58,052 nucleotides of DNA from Pseudomonas triticifolii. GTDB lineage: Bacteria > Pseudomonadota > Gammaproteobacteria > Pseudomonadales > Pseudomonadaceae. The stretch lies in NCBI RefSeq assembly GCF_014358015.1, contig NZ_JACONV010000027.1, positions 1-58,052 on the forward strand, given 5' to 3'. Shown here in pieces: positions 44,542 to 53,148 of the stretch. Every line of letters begins with the position of its first letter. Positions within the stretch are counted from its first letter, which is position 1. The notes below the pieces were generated by a model. It searched no databases. It worked only from the letters and a program-made list of their open reading frames with translations, and was not told where the DNA came from. Position numbers and translations under genes: made by a program.

Positions 44542-45261
44542 GTGATAACCAATCAACGCATAGCCAGACTCAACGCCTGGGGCGCGCATGGCTTCACCGC
44601 CACTGGCGTGGTCCTTGCGTTCCTGGCGACGATTGCCCTGTTCAACAATGAACCCAAAGCCTGCCTGTTGTGGCTTGGCGCTGCCCTGATCGTGGATGGG
44701 GTGGACGGTTCGCTGGCCCGCAAAGTCAACACCACCTCGGTGCTGCCGCACTTCGACGGCTCGGTGCTGGACCTGGTCATTGACTACCTGACCTATGTGT
44801 TCATTCCTGCACTGTTCCTCTACCGCTACATCCCAGTGCCTGATTACACGCTGCTGCTGAGCGTGTCGGTGATTCTGGTGTCGTCGCTGTTCTGCTTCTG
44901 CAACGTCGATATGAAGAGCAAGGACAATTACTTCCAGGGCTTCCCCGCCGCATGGAACGTCGTTGTACTGTGCCTCTATATCCTCTCGCCAAGCCCGTGG
45001 ATGACGTTCATCACTATCATCGCGCTGGCGCTGCTGACCCTGACCCGCATGAAGTTTCTGCACCCGTTCCGGGTACGCCGTTTCATGCCAATCAACATTG
45101 CGGTCACAGCGGTCTGGTTGCTAGCGAGCGCACTGCTGATCATCAACCATCCGCACAACGGCCCGGTTGTCATGGGGCTGTGGCTGGCGATGTCGGCGTA
45201 TTTTCTGGGGATTTGTATCTGGAGAACGTCGCTGGAATGGCTGGGCCGTCTCAAGGCCTGA
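44542..45261 (+). CDS. pcs: Phosphatidylcholine synthase
   Basis: Inner-membrane CDP-alcohol phosphatidyltransferase that condenses CDP-diacylglycerol with choline to phosphatidylcholine. 239 residues, about seven or eight membrane segments. The motif DGVDGSLARK...GSVLDLVIDY (DG-AR-G-D-D) is intact near 51-80. Starts with GTG 44542 after CTGGAG. The Pcs route depends on choline from the host or environment. Confidence 0.9.
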   Translation: MITNQRIARLNAWGAHGFTATGVVLAFLATIALFNNEPKACLLWLGAALIVDGVDGSLARKVNTTSVLPHFDGSVLDLVIDYLTYVFIPALFLYRYIPVPDYTLLLSVSVILVSSLFCFCNVDMKSKDNYFQGFPAAWNVVVLCLYILSPSPWMTFITIIALALLTLTRMKFLHPFRVRRFMPINIAVTAVWLLASALLIINHPHNGPVVMGLWLAMSAYFLGICIWRTSLEWLGRLKA

Positions 45262-45270
45262 CCTGACGGG

Positions 45271-45299
45271 CTCACTGACCGGCAAGGCCGGTCAGTGAG
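45271..45299. terminator. Bidirectional hairpin between pcs and the MFS gene
   Basis: CTCACTGACCGG, 5-base loop, exact 12-base complement, midway between convergent stops. No long T run. Confidence 0.7.
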
Positions 45300-45311
45300 T
45301 CAATGAACTGA

Positions 45312-46520
45312 TCAGAATTTGCGTTCGGCCTGAAGTTCGGCAGCCTCGGCCGACTTGCCGAAGTGATAGGTGGTAAAGCAGCACAGCGCCAACCCGCAAA
45401 GGGCCAGCAGGCCACCGACAATACCGACGTTCGATACGCCCAACTGACTGCTCACCACACTGCCGAGCAGCGCCCCGCCACCAATCCCGATATTGAAGAT
45501 CCCCGAGAACAGCGCCATCGCCACGTCCGTTGCATCCGGTGCCAGCGACAGCACGCGGGCCTGCAACAGCAAGCCGAAGCTCATGATGGCCATGCCCCAC
45601 ACCACGGTCAGCGTGCCCAGCGTCACGGCATCGCCGGACAACGGCAGCAGCATCAATAGACACAGCGCAATGGTGCCAATGGCTGTGATCAACAGGCCAT
45701 TGGGAAAACGGTCACTGAACAGGCTGAACACGATCGAACCCATGACGCCCGCGCCACCGAAGACCAACAGCAGGATGGTGGTGACTTCGCCGCTCAGGTG
45801 CGCAACGGTCTCCGTGAAGGGCTCGATATAGCTGTAGGCTGTGAAGTGAGCGGTGACAACCAGCACAGTCAGCAGATACACCGCCATCAGTTTCGGGCGC
45901 TTGAACAGCATCGGCAGGCTTCTCAGCGATCCTGAGTTCTGGCTTGGCAGCAGAGGCAGTGAGCGGGTCAACAGCACCACGACCAAGGCGGCAACGCCTG
46001 CGATTCCCATGAAGGTTGTGCGCCAGCCCAGCGCTTCGCCCAGCACCCGACCCAACGGAATGCCCAAGACCATGGCCAGCGACGTGCCGGTGGCCAGCAA
46101 TCCCAACGCCTGGACCTGCTTGCCGGGCGGCGCGATACGTACCGCCAGCGATGCCGTGACCGACCAGAACACCGCATGCGCAAACGCAATGCCAACCCGA
46201 CTGATCAACAACACCGTAAAGCTGGTGGCCACGGCCGAAACAATGTGGCTGACCACGAACACACCAAACACTACGATGAGCAATTTGCGCCGCTCGATAT
46301 TGCGCGTCATCAGCATCATCGGCAGCGACATCAGCGACACGACCCAAGCATAGATCGTCAGCATCAGGCCGACCTGCGCCGTGGTCATGTCAAAGCTTTT
46401 GCCGATGTTGCTCAGCAAGCCGATCGGCACGAACTCCGTGGTATTGAAAATGAAGGCAGCGAGGGCCAGGGCGAGTACGCCAAGCCAGCTGCCGGTATGT
46501 GCATTCGGAGGTGTCGTCAT
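45312..46520 (-). CDS. MFS sugar-efflux type transporter (SotB-like)
   Basis: 402 residues with twelve hydrophobic segments. The N-terminal FIFNTTEFVPIGLLSNIG and the loop RNIERRKLLI match the SotB/YdeA drug:H+ antiporter-1 subfamily, which exports arabinose and IPTG-like sugars. ATG 46520 is preceded directly by an in-frame TTG. The 372-base region upstream to 46892 holds its promoter but no other gene I can support. Confidence 0.85.
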   Translation of the reverse strand: MTTPPNAHTGSWLGVLALALAAFIFNTTEFVPIGLLSNIGKSFDMTTAQVGLMLTIYAWVVSLMSLPMMLMTRNIERRKLLIVVFGVFVVSHIVSAVATSFTVLLISRVGIAFAHAVFWSVTASLAVRIAPPGKQVQALGLLATGTSLAMVLGIPLGRVLGEALGWRTTFMGIAGVAALVVVLLTRSLPLLPSQNSGSLRSLPMLFKRPKLMAVYLLTVLVVTAHFTAYSYIEPFTETVAHLSGEVTTILLLVFGGAGVMGSIVFSLFSDRFPNGLLITAIGTIALCLLMLLPLSGDAVTLGTLTVVWGMAIMSFGLLLQARVLSLAPDATDVAMALFSGIFNIGIGGGALLGSVVSSQLGVSNVGIVGGLLALCGLALCCFTTYHFGKSAEAAELQAERKF

Positions 46521-46892
46521 CAAAAATATACAACGCTAAAAGTGGGTTGCGACCCGAAGGTCTACCGCCACACATGTGCATCACGTATGGCATTTTTACA
46601 AATCCGGGGCTGCCGCTTGTCAAACCGGCGCCATCGCAGCAAGCCGCCATTCATAGCGCTTGTGTGCCGCGAGACCGCGCGCCGTCAGACACATGACAAC
46701 ATTCCCAACGAAAAAACCAACGCGAAAACGCCCCGCTCAATGATGAAGACCGAGCGCAGCGTGCGAAGTGGATTATTGTCGATATGGGAGATGCAGCCGA
46801 ATGAGCGAAATTCTAAGGCCCGATGCAGTGGATCACAACACATCCATGAAACACACGTGCGGCAAGTGACCGCCGGTCATGTAAGGATCGCC
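46521..46892. other. Gene-free region between MFS and DCC-protein genes
   Basis: No coding frame with a ribosome site and typical codon use was found. A 55-codon plus-strand frame starting near 46740 uses atypical codons and overlaps the end of the convergent DCC gene, so it was not called. The region should contain the MFS promoter on the minus strand. Confidence 0.4.
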
Positions 46893-47342
46893 TTATCCAC
46901 GCTCTGACGAAGACGCCCCGAGAAAGCGCGTCTCATGATCAGGCGATGGCAGCAGGCACTGATCGTAACGGCCAAACAGGCGATAGCGGTTCCGCGCGAT
47001 GCGGTTGTAGGCCCAGTCGCGCAGGAAACGCGGAAACACCCGCAGGACACTCAGCAGCGGCCACGGCGCAGGCAATAAACGCATGATGTGCAGAAAGCCG
47101 TCGGAGCGCAGATACACGCGGTCGTTCTGGATCACCGCAATGGTATGAAAGTCATCCAGTGGCAGCCCCGCCCACCTCAGCAACGTCTGGCCTTCTTCGG
47201 ACTGCACTGCCGCCAGTCGCAGGCGCCGCTCTGGGTCGTGGCGAATCAGGAACTTCACCACGCCGTTGCACAGTTTGCAGACGCCGTCGAACAGCACGAC
47301 GCACTCATCCGGCTTGAGATAGGGTGCGGGCGTTTTCGGCAT
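46893..47342 (-). CDS. DCC-family thiol-disulfide oxidoreductase-like protein (DUF393)
   Basis: 149 residues. VVLFDGVCKLCNGVVKFL gives the DxxCxxC motif at the start of a thioredoxin-like domain; RRLRLAAVQSEEGQ and YRLFGRYDQCLLP are also typical of DUF393. Probably cytoplasmic; substrate unknown. ATG 47342 gives the family N-terminus. Confidence 0.87.
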   Translation of the reverse strand: MPKTPAPYLKPDECVVLFDGVCKLCNGVVKFLIRHDPERRLRLAAVQSEEGQTLLRWAGLPLDDFHTIAVIQNDRVYLRSDGFLHIMRLLPAPWPLLSVLRVFPRFLRDWAYNRIARNRYRLFGRYDQCLLPSPDHETRFLGASSSERG

Positions 47343-47404
47343 GAGCGGGCCCTGCTGTAGAAAAGAAAAGGCTCCGCCGGTCATTAGACCGGCGAGGCGT
47401 GGGA

Positions 47405-47746
47405 TCAGACCTTGCGGACAAACTCGGACTTGAGCTTCATGGCACCGATGCCATCGATCTTGCAATCGATGTCGTGATCACCATCGACCAGACGGATGTT
47501 CTTCACCTTGGTGCCGACCTTGACCACCAGCGAAGAACCCTTGACTTTGAGGTCCTTGATCACGGTGATGGTATCGCCGTCCTGCAACACGTTTCCGGTG
47601 GAATCCTTGATGACTTTCACGTCGTCAGCGGCATCGCTGCTGCCACCGTCAGCGGACCACTCATAGGCGCATTCCGGGCAGATCAGCAAAGAGCCGTCTT
47701 CGTAAGTGTATTCGGAATTGCATTTCGGGCAGGACGGTAAGCTCAC
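47405..47746 (-). CDS. Zinc-ribbon protein YjdM/PhnA family
   Basis: 113 residues. An N-terminal zinc ribbon (CPKCNSEY then CPECAYEW) is followed by the conserved DGDTITVIKDLKVKGSS barrel. The family was once tied to phosphonate use (PhnA) without direct proof. No phosphonate genes lie nearby, so no pathway role is claimed. Confidence 0.9.
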   Translation of the reverse strand: MSLPSCPKCNSEYTYEDGSLLICPECAYEWSADGGSSDAADDVKVIKDSTGNVLQDGDTITVIKDLKVKGSSLVVKVGTKVKNIRLVDGDHDIDCKIDGIGAMKLKSEFVRKV

Positions 47747-47833
47747 AGGGGTTCTCGCATCGGGTAAAAACCATGGATTATAAAGGGCTTTTACACTTTC
47801 AGGGGGCGAGCGCGCGTTTTAACGCCCTACCCT

Positions 47834-48010
47834 TCACAGGTGCGGCCAGGTTTCACCCAGCAACGCCAGCATCGGCTGGTTATTGCGATACTTTTCCTGC
47901 AATTGATGCCACATCAGTTCCAGCTCATTGCACCCGTCGAAGGTCGGATCATGTTTCCCGGCACGCTGGTCTCTCGATCAGCTTTCTGCAATGCTTCGGT
48001 CAGCGCACAT
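47834..48010 (-). pseudogene. Decayed short ORF ending in a protein-like C-terminus
   Basis: Minus strand. The end (NELELMWHQLQEKYRNNQP then MLALLGETWPHL, stop at 47834) is convincingly protein-like. Upstream the frame hits TGA at 47980-47978, while another frame reads LTEALQKADR; removing one GA from a GAGA run would join the two. So a frameshift or a stop has broken a gene of roughly 60-70 codons. Its 5' end abuts the divergent HD-domain gene. Family not recognised. Confidence 0.45.
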
Positions 48011-48026
48011 GCATCGGGAGACGTAG

Positions 48027-48686
48027 ATGATTACCGACCGCTTCGCCCCGTTCGAAGATCTGGCTCGCGTGTTGATCCCGCATACCCACGCCGAGAAAGT
48101 CGACGGTTCACACGATATCGCGCACCTGCTGCGCGTCTGGAAGAATGTCTGTGCCATCCGCAACCATGAGGGCGGTGACGCGCGACTGCTATTGGCGGCC
48201 ACGTTGCTGCATGACTGTGTCGCCGTTGAAAAGAACTCGCCCTTTCGCGCCAGCGCATCGCGACTCGCGGCAGCCAGGGCAACCGACGTGTTGACTGAAA
48301 TGGGCTGGGACGAACTCAGCATTGCCTCGGTCGCCCACGCCATCGAGGCCCACAGCTTTTCTGCGCAGATCACGCCGCTGACGCTTGAGGCCAAAATCCT
48401 GCAGGACGCCGACCGCCTCGATGCGCTGGGCATGGTCGGCGTAGCACGGGTGTTTTACGTGTCCGGACGCATGGGTCGCCATCTGTACGACCCCGAAGAT
48501 CCTCAGGCCACACAGCGCCCCTATGACGACCAGCAGTTTGCGGTGGATCACTTTCACACCAAGCTGCTGCATCTGGCCGACGGTTTTCAAACCGATACGG
48601 GCGCTTCTCTGGCGAAAGTGAGGCATGAGCGACTCAAGCGCTGCCTGGACGAATTGATGGAAGAAATCGGCGTTTCAGACGACTGA
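48027..48686 (+). CDS. HD-domain phosphohydrolase
   Basis: 219 residues. GSHDIAHLLRVWKN and the LLHDCVAVEK segment provide the H...HD...D metal ligands of an HD hydrolase similar to YedJ. Likely a metal-dependent nucleotide or phosphate-ester hydrolase; substrate unknown. The weak upstream site GGGAGACGTAG precedes the ATG. Confidence 0.85.
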   Translation: MITDRFAPFEDLARVLIPHTHAEKVDGSHDIAHLLRVWKNVCAIRNHEGGDARLLLAATLLHDCVAVEKNSPFRASASRLAAARATDVLTEMGWDELSIASVAHAIEAHSFSAQITPLTLEAKILQDADRLDALGMVGVARVFYVSGRMGRHLYDPEDPQATQRPYDDQQFAVDHFHTKLLHLADGFQTDTGASLAKVRHERLKRCLDELMEEIGVSDD

Positions 48687-48807
48687 CGCCTCACGATCTG
48701 GCTCTTTCGGACATCCAGGCGACACCCGCAAAAGATGTCACAAAGACATCACACAGATGCCTTATAAACGGCTCTCCGAAAGGGTCCGCTTATTAAGGTC
48801 ATGTGCC

Positions 48808-50481
48808 GTGAAAAAATTCCTGCCCCGTTTCTTGCGCCGACAGTCCAGGACGACAGTGCTGCGCCGCTTCAAAATCACGCCACGCCTGGTGATCTGCTTC
48901 GGTATCACATCATTGTTGATGGTCGCGCTGGGCGCTTTCTGTCTGCTGCAGATGCAGTCGATCCGCAATCAGGGCGAAGCTGTAGAGAGCGGCGCGCTAC
49001 CCAGCATTGCCATGGCCGATGCCATTGCCATCGGCCTGGTCAAACTGCGCAGCGAGACAACCCGCCTGATTGCCAACGCCGATGATCCGGGCGCAGTCAT
49101 CAACAGCAAGATCAACGTCGAGCAGCTCAAGAACGAAGTCGAAAAAGGCTTCGCGGATTACCTGGCGCGTGTCACCACAGGTACCGAACATGATTCGATC
49201 ATCGCCCTGCAGGACGCCTACAAAGCCTTCATGCCAGGGTTGCAGGATCAGATTGCCCTGATCGAACAAAACAAGCTGAATGACGCACGCATGCTGGCTA
49301 ATACCATGCTGGCGATGCAGGGCGACCTGATGGACATGCAGGTGCAATTGCTGCGCGAACTCAACAAGCAAAGTGCCGCTGCTGCCGTAGACGCCGCAAG
49401 CGTCAGTTTCGAGCAAACGCGCATCATTGCGCTAAGTGCTATTGCATCCGCCCTGATATTGACCCTGCTGCTGGCCTGGCGCCTGAGCGTGAGCATCATC
49501 CACCCCGTTCGCCACGCCCTGCACATCGCCAGCACGATTGCCGATGGCGACCTCACCCAGCACGACATACCGCAAGGCAAGGACGAAACCGCGCTGCTGC
49601 TGACCACACTGGGGCGCATGCGCACCAACCTGCATGGCACCATCGATCAGATCTATGCGGCCGCCACGCAGTTGTCTCAGGCGGTGCAGGAAATGGGCAG
49701 CATTGCAGAAGCCAGCGCCCTCAATCTCAAGTTGCAGAACACCGAAATCGAACAGGCGGCAGTGGCCGTTAACCAGATGAGTCAGGCTGCCGTCGAAGTG
49801 GCAGGCAATGCCAGCAACACAGTGAGCGAGTCCGAAGCGTCCACTCAGGCGGCAGCGCAGGGCCAGGTCAAACTGTCGGCAACCATCAGCTCAATCAAGG
49901 AGCTGACCGAGAACGTGCTGGACTCTTCGCATCAGGCCGAAGGGCTGGCCGAGCGCACTCAGAGCATCAGCAGTATTCTTGATGTGATTCGTGCCATCGC
50001 CAACCAGACCAACCTGCTGGCGCTCAACGCCGCCATCGAAGCAGCACGTGCCGGTGAAGCCGGGCGCGGGTTTGCCGTGGTCGCCGATGAAGTTCGCTCA
50101 CTGGCGCAGCGCACCAGCGCCTCGACCACGGAAATCGAAGGGTTGATCAGTGGCGTGCAGCAAAGCACCCAGCAAACCGCCAGCTCACTGCGTAACACGG
50201 CTTCGCAAGCCAGCCTGACTCTGGAGCAAGCCGCTGCGACCGGCGAGGCACTTAACGTGATCATCAGCTCGACCGGCACCATCAACGACCGCAATCTGTT
50301 GATCGCCAGTGCTGCAGAACAGCAGGCGCAGGTGGCGGGTGAAGTGGACCGCAACCTGAGCAGCATTCGCGACTTGTCGACGCAAACCGCATCCGGCGCG
50401 CAGCAGACCACGGTCGCCAGTAACGCATTGTCGATGCTGGCGACCGATCTGAACCTGATGGTGCAACGATTTGTCCTGTGA
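48808..50481 (+). CDS. Methyl-accepting chemotaxis protein
   Basis: 557 residues from GTG 48808, preceded by AAGG about 9 bases upstream; an ATG at 48757 would add 17 residues. A basic N-terminus, transmembrane 1 near 26-48, helical sensor, transmembrane 2 near 210-232, HAMP ending STIADGDLTQHDI, and tip AIANQTNLLALNAAIEAARA. No pentapeptide. Fourth chemoreceptor in 18 kb. Confidence 0.88.
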   Translation: MKKFLPRFLRRQSRTTVLRRFKITPRLVICFGITSLLMVALGAFCLLQMQSIRNQGEAVESGALPSIAMADAIAIGLVKLRSETTRLIANADDPGAVINSKINVEQLKNEVEKGFADYLARVTTGTEHDSIIALQDAYKAFMPGLQDQIALIEQNKLNDARMLANTMLAMQGDLMDMQVQLLRELNKQSAAAAVDAASVSFEQTRIIALSAIASALILTLLLAWRLSVSIIHPVRHALHIASTIADGDLTQHDIPQGKDETALLLTTLGRMRTNLHGTIDQIYAAATQLSQAVQEMGSIAEASALNLKLQNTEIEQAAVAVNQMSQAAVEVAGNASNTVSESEASTQAAAQGQVKLSATISSIKELTENVLDSSHQAEGLAERTQSISSILDVIRAIANQTNLLALNAAIEAARAGEAGRGFAVVADEVRSLAQRTSASTTEIEGLISGVQQSTQQTASSLRNTASQASLTLEQAAATGEALNVIISSTGTINDRNLLIASAAEQQAQVAGEVDRNLSSIRDLSTQTASGAQQTTVASNALSMLATDLNLMVQRFVL

Positions 50482-50535
50482 ACACCGGGCGCTGTGTGCC
50501 TTGCAGGCAGCACAGCGCCGGATACGGACGTTCGA

Positions 50536-51174
50536 TCAGTCCTGCGGACGCAGGCGATACTGAGGCGGCAACTGCTCGAAGCCGCTGATGGTGGTGTCCA
50601 GACTCTTCCAGCGGCCATCCTTGATGCCATAGATGCAGCCATGCACCGAGAGGCTCTGACCACGGTGCCAGGCGTTCTGCACGATGCTGGTGTGGGCGAC
50701 GTTGGCGACCTGTTGAATCACGTTCAGCTCGCACATGCGATCGACACGCTCTTCTTCGGTAGGCAGTTGCGCCAACACATTACGATTTTCGTAATACAAG
50801 TCACGAATCGTGCGCAGCCAGCCGTCGATCAGGCCGAACTGACGGTCCTGCATGGAGGCGCGAACGCCGCCACAGCCATAGTGACCGGTCACCAGAATGT
50901 GTTTGACCTTCAAGACGTCCACGGCGTACTGAATCACTGACAGGCAGTTCAGGTCCGTGTGCAGCACAACATTGGCGACGTTGCGGTGTACGAACAGATC
51001 GCCAGGCAACATGCCGACAATCTCGTTGGCGGGAACGCGTGCATCCGAGCAACCAATCCACAGAAACTCCGGGGTCTGCTGGCGAGCCAGCTTGGCGAAG
51101 AAATCAGGATCCTCCTGTTTGATCGCCTCGGCCCAACGTGCATTGTTATCAATCAAATCTTGTAGATCGTTCAT
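50536..51174 (-). CDS. can: Beta-class carbonic anhydrase
   Basis: Interconverts CO2 and bicarbonate. 212 residues with zinc ligands C42, H98 and C101 (IGCSDARVPANE and GHYGCGG) and the D44-R46 dyad, matching E. coli Can numbering. Divergent from the acidic protein gene. In Pseudomonas this gene borders the rimI-holD region, as here. Confidence 0.94.
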   Translation of the reverse strand: MNDLQDLIDNNARWAEAIKQEDPDFFAKLARQQTPEFLWIGCSDARVPANEIVGMLPGDLFVHRNVANVVLHTDLNCLSVIQYAVDVLKVKHILVTGHYGCGGVRASMQDRQFGLIDGWLRTIRDLYYENRNVLAQLPTEEERVDRMCELNVIQQVANVAHTSIVQNAWHRGQSLSVHGCIYGIKDGRWKSLDTTISGFEQLPPQYRLRPQD

Positions 51175-51335
51175 GCTTTGATGCCTCGTTTATGGTGCTC
51201 AGCGTTGGACTGGTCTTCGGCACCGGGAGTCACGTCTTTGTGCCACTACTTGCAATCACCTTGCATGACAAAAAAAGGAATCTTCAAAGGTGCGACCGGT
51301 CCACCTAACAAGACCACCTGCAAAGAGGATTTGTC

Positions 51336-51743
51336 ATGAACGATTCACGCCGTCCATTCGATGCCACCCAACCGGAGCCCATCGACGACAACGAAGACCG
51401 GATGGGCTCGATGGAAGAGCTGAACTTCAAGGATGAAGAAACCGCCCGTATCGGTGATCTTATTCCCGAAGACGAGCTGCAACATGAAATTCCGGATGAG
51501 CGCGTACGCCAGGCGGGAATGACAGGGGCATCCACGCCAGACCATCAGCCGACCGACGACGACCTTTCCCCGGAAACATTGATTCACGAAGACGGTGCGC
51601 GCTCGGCCAATGAACGCGGCGAAAACAGCCCTGCGGACCTGGACCTGACGGTCGTCGATGAAGACGATATCGGTGGAGGTGATGGGCTGGATGAAGAAGA
51701 AATGGCTATCGTCGACCCGCTGGACGGCAAGGCCGGGCGCTGA
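51336..51743 (+). CDS. Very acidic conserved Pseudomonas protein
   Basis: 135 residues of which about 41 are Asp or Glu, with no hydrophobic core, so probably disordered. It matches the small conserved protein between carbonic anhydrase and rimI in Pseudomonas (PA4677 position). Relatives are sometimes labelled serine kinase/phosphatase, which the sequence does not support. AGAGGA precedes the ATG. Convergent with rimI. Confidence 0.78.
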   Translation: MNDSRRPFDATQPEPIDDNEDRMGSMEELNFKDEETARIGDLIPEDELQHEIPDERVRQAGMTGASTPDHQPTDDDLSPETLIHEDGARSANERGENSPADLDLTVVDEDDIGGGDGLDEEEMAIVDPLDGKAGR

Positions 51744-51761
51744 GGCCGGTTATGACCCGGT

Positions 51762-52214
51762 TTATTCCAGCAGAGTACAGGCCATGACCACAGCGTCTTC
51801 GCGACCGCCCACTGCCGGGTAATAATCGCGCCGCCGGCCTATCTCGTTGAAACCGTAGTTTTCATACAGACGATAGGCCGGGCGGTTGCTGTCGCGCAGC
51901 TCAAGGAAGCACTCACGGGCATTGAGCGCATAGGCACGCTTCATCAGGTGGTCCAGCAGCAGAAGCCCCAGGCCACGGCCCTGACTTTCGGGCTTCACCG
52001 TGATGTTGAGCAGGTGTGCTTCGTCGATGATGACCTGAACCACGCCATGCCCTACCTGCTGAGCGCCTTCGAACATCAGCCAGATTTCATACGACTTGAG
52101 CCCGTCCAGAAAAATGCCACGGGTCCAGGGATGGCTGAAGGCTGCGTATTCGATCTTCAGCACCGCATCCAGATCGGCCTCGGTCATCGGGCGGAAGCTT
52201 ATTGCATCACTCAT
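51762..52214 (-). CDS. rimI: Ribosomal protein S18-alanine N-acetyltransferase
   Basis: 150-residue GNAT enzyme that acetylates the N-terminal alanine of ribosomal protein S18. KPESQGRGLGLLLLDHL is the acetyl-CoA loop and LRDSNRPAYRLYENYGF the C-terminal RimI block. It overlaps holD by 8 bases, the same holD-rimI order as in enterobacteria. Confidence 0.92.
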   Translation of the reverse strand: MSDAISFRPMTEADLDAVLKIEYAAFSHPWTRGIFLDGLKSYEIWLMFEGAQQVGHGVVQVIIDEAHLLNITVKPESQGRGLGLLLLDHLMKRAYALNARECFLELRDSNRPAYRLYENYGFNEIGRRRDYYPAVGGREDAVVMACTLLE

Positions 52215-53004
52215 CAATTGTTTTCCAGCGCGTCATCAGCCGACGCATGGCTGTCCAGACATCGGCCTTGCGTTCAGGCTCGTCCATCAGTAATTCCAGC
52301 CCCGGCAGCGCCCAGGCAGTACCCAGGCCCTCCACCTGAAGCTCGCGATTATAGGATTCGGCATCGGCTTCGCCAGCGAATTTCACGGCAGGCAGACCGA
52401 CCAGCCACAGACAGGCGCACGGCTCATCCTCAAGCCTGGCACCCACGAAACCCTGCAAGAAATCACGCGCCGCTTCCGGCCCCTGATCCATCTGACCACG
52501 AACCAATAACGGCCAGCGCACAGGCTCGCCGATGATCTGCGGGCTGTCCGGCAAACCGGCGGCACGCAGCATGTCCTTGAGCAACAGATAGGAGGGGTCG
52601 CGACTCTGGAACGGCTGGCCAGTGGATAACTCCACCAGCAGCAAGCAACGTCCGGCACGCAGTAATTGCAGGGCAAAGCGCGGCGGCGGGATCACCACTG
52701 CCTTGGGCGGCGCGGGTTCGGCCTCCTCGGCGGCAGCCGCGACGGTTCGGGTACTGGCCAGAGAGGGCCGCGGTACTTCAATCCTGGGGCGCTCAGGCGG
52801 CCGTTGCATCGGTACGACGTTATCCGCGACCACCGGCTCAGGCGACGAAACTGCTGGCACGGCACTCGGCACCTCGACCGGCGGCGGCAACGGCGCGAGC
52901 AGTTCCGGACGGGACGGTGCAGCGAACGGCAGTTCAGTGCGCGGCAGCCAGTTGACCACCTGCATGGCGGTCAGATAGGCGCGGCGACGGGACTCATTGA
53001 GCAA
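52207..53004 (-). CDS. holD: DNA polymerase III psi subunit (cryptic pseudomonad HolD)
   Basis: 265 residues starting at TTG 53004, which follows AGGTGA by 7 bases. The N-terminal YLTAMQVVNWLPRTELPF is the conserved psi segment that contacts the clamp loader or chi. A long Pro/Val-rich linker (about 35-95) precedes a globular C-terminal domain. I recall the pseudomonad psi (PA4679) being found biochemically because it is hardly recognisable by sequence. Position before rimI supports the call. Confidence 0.78.
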   Translation of the reverse strand: MLNESRRRAYLTAMQVVNWLPRTELPFAAPSRPELLAPLPPPVEVPSAVPAVSSPEPVVADNVVPMQRPPERPRIEVPRPSLASTRTVAAAAEEAEPAPPKAVVIPPPRFALQLLRAGRCLLLVELSTGQPFQSRDPSYLLLKDMLRAAGLPDSPQIIGEPVRWPLLVRGQMDQGPEAARDFLQGFVGARLEDEPCACLWLVGLPAVKFAGEADAESYNRELQVEGLGTAWALPGLELLMDEPERKADVWTAMRRLMTRWKTIDE

Positions 53005-53148
53005 GGGTCGGTCACCTGTGGATAAGTTAGGCGCGCAATTCTAGCGTTGTTCGCCCGTTCGTGCTGCAGCATATCGTCCGGCGGTGAAATCTTGGGCGAA
53101 TGATGCAGTACAATCGCCGCCTTTCATTTGCCAACAGTCGGCCTCTCC

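Noticed and set aside
46740..46907. 55-codon plus-strand ORF upstream of the DCC gene end
   Set aside because: Codon use is unlike neighbouring genes, no ribosome site, and it overlaps the 3' end of a convergent real gene.
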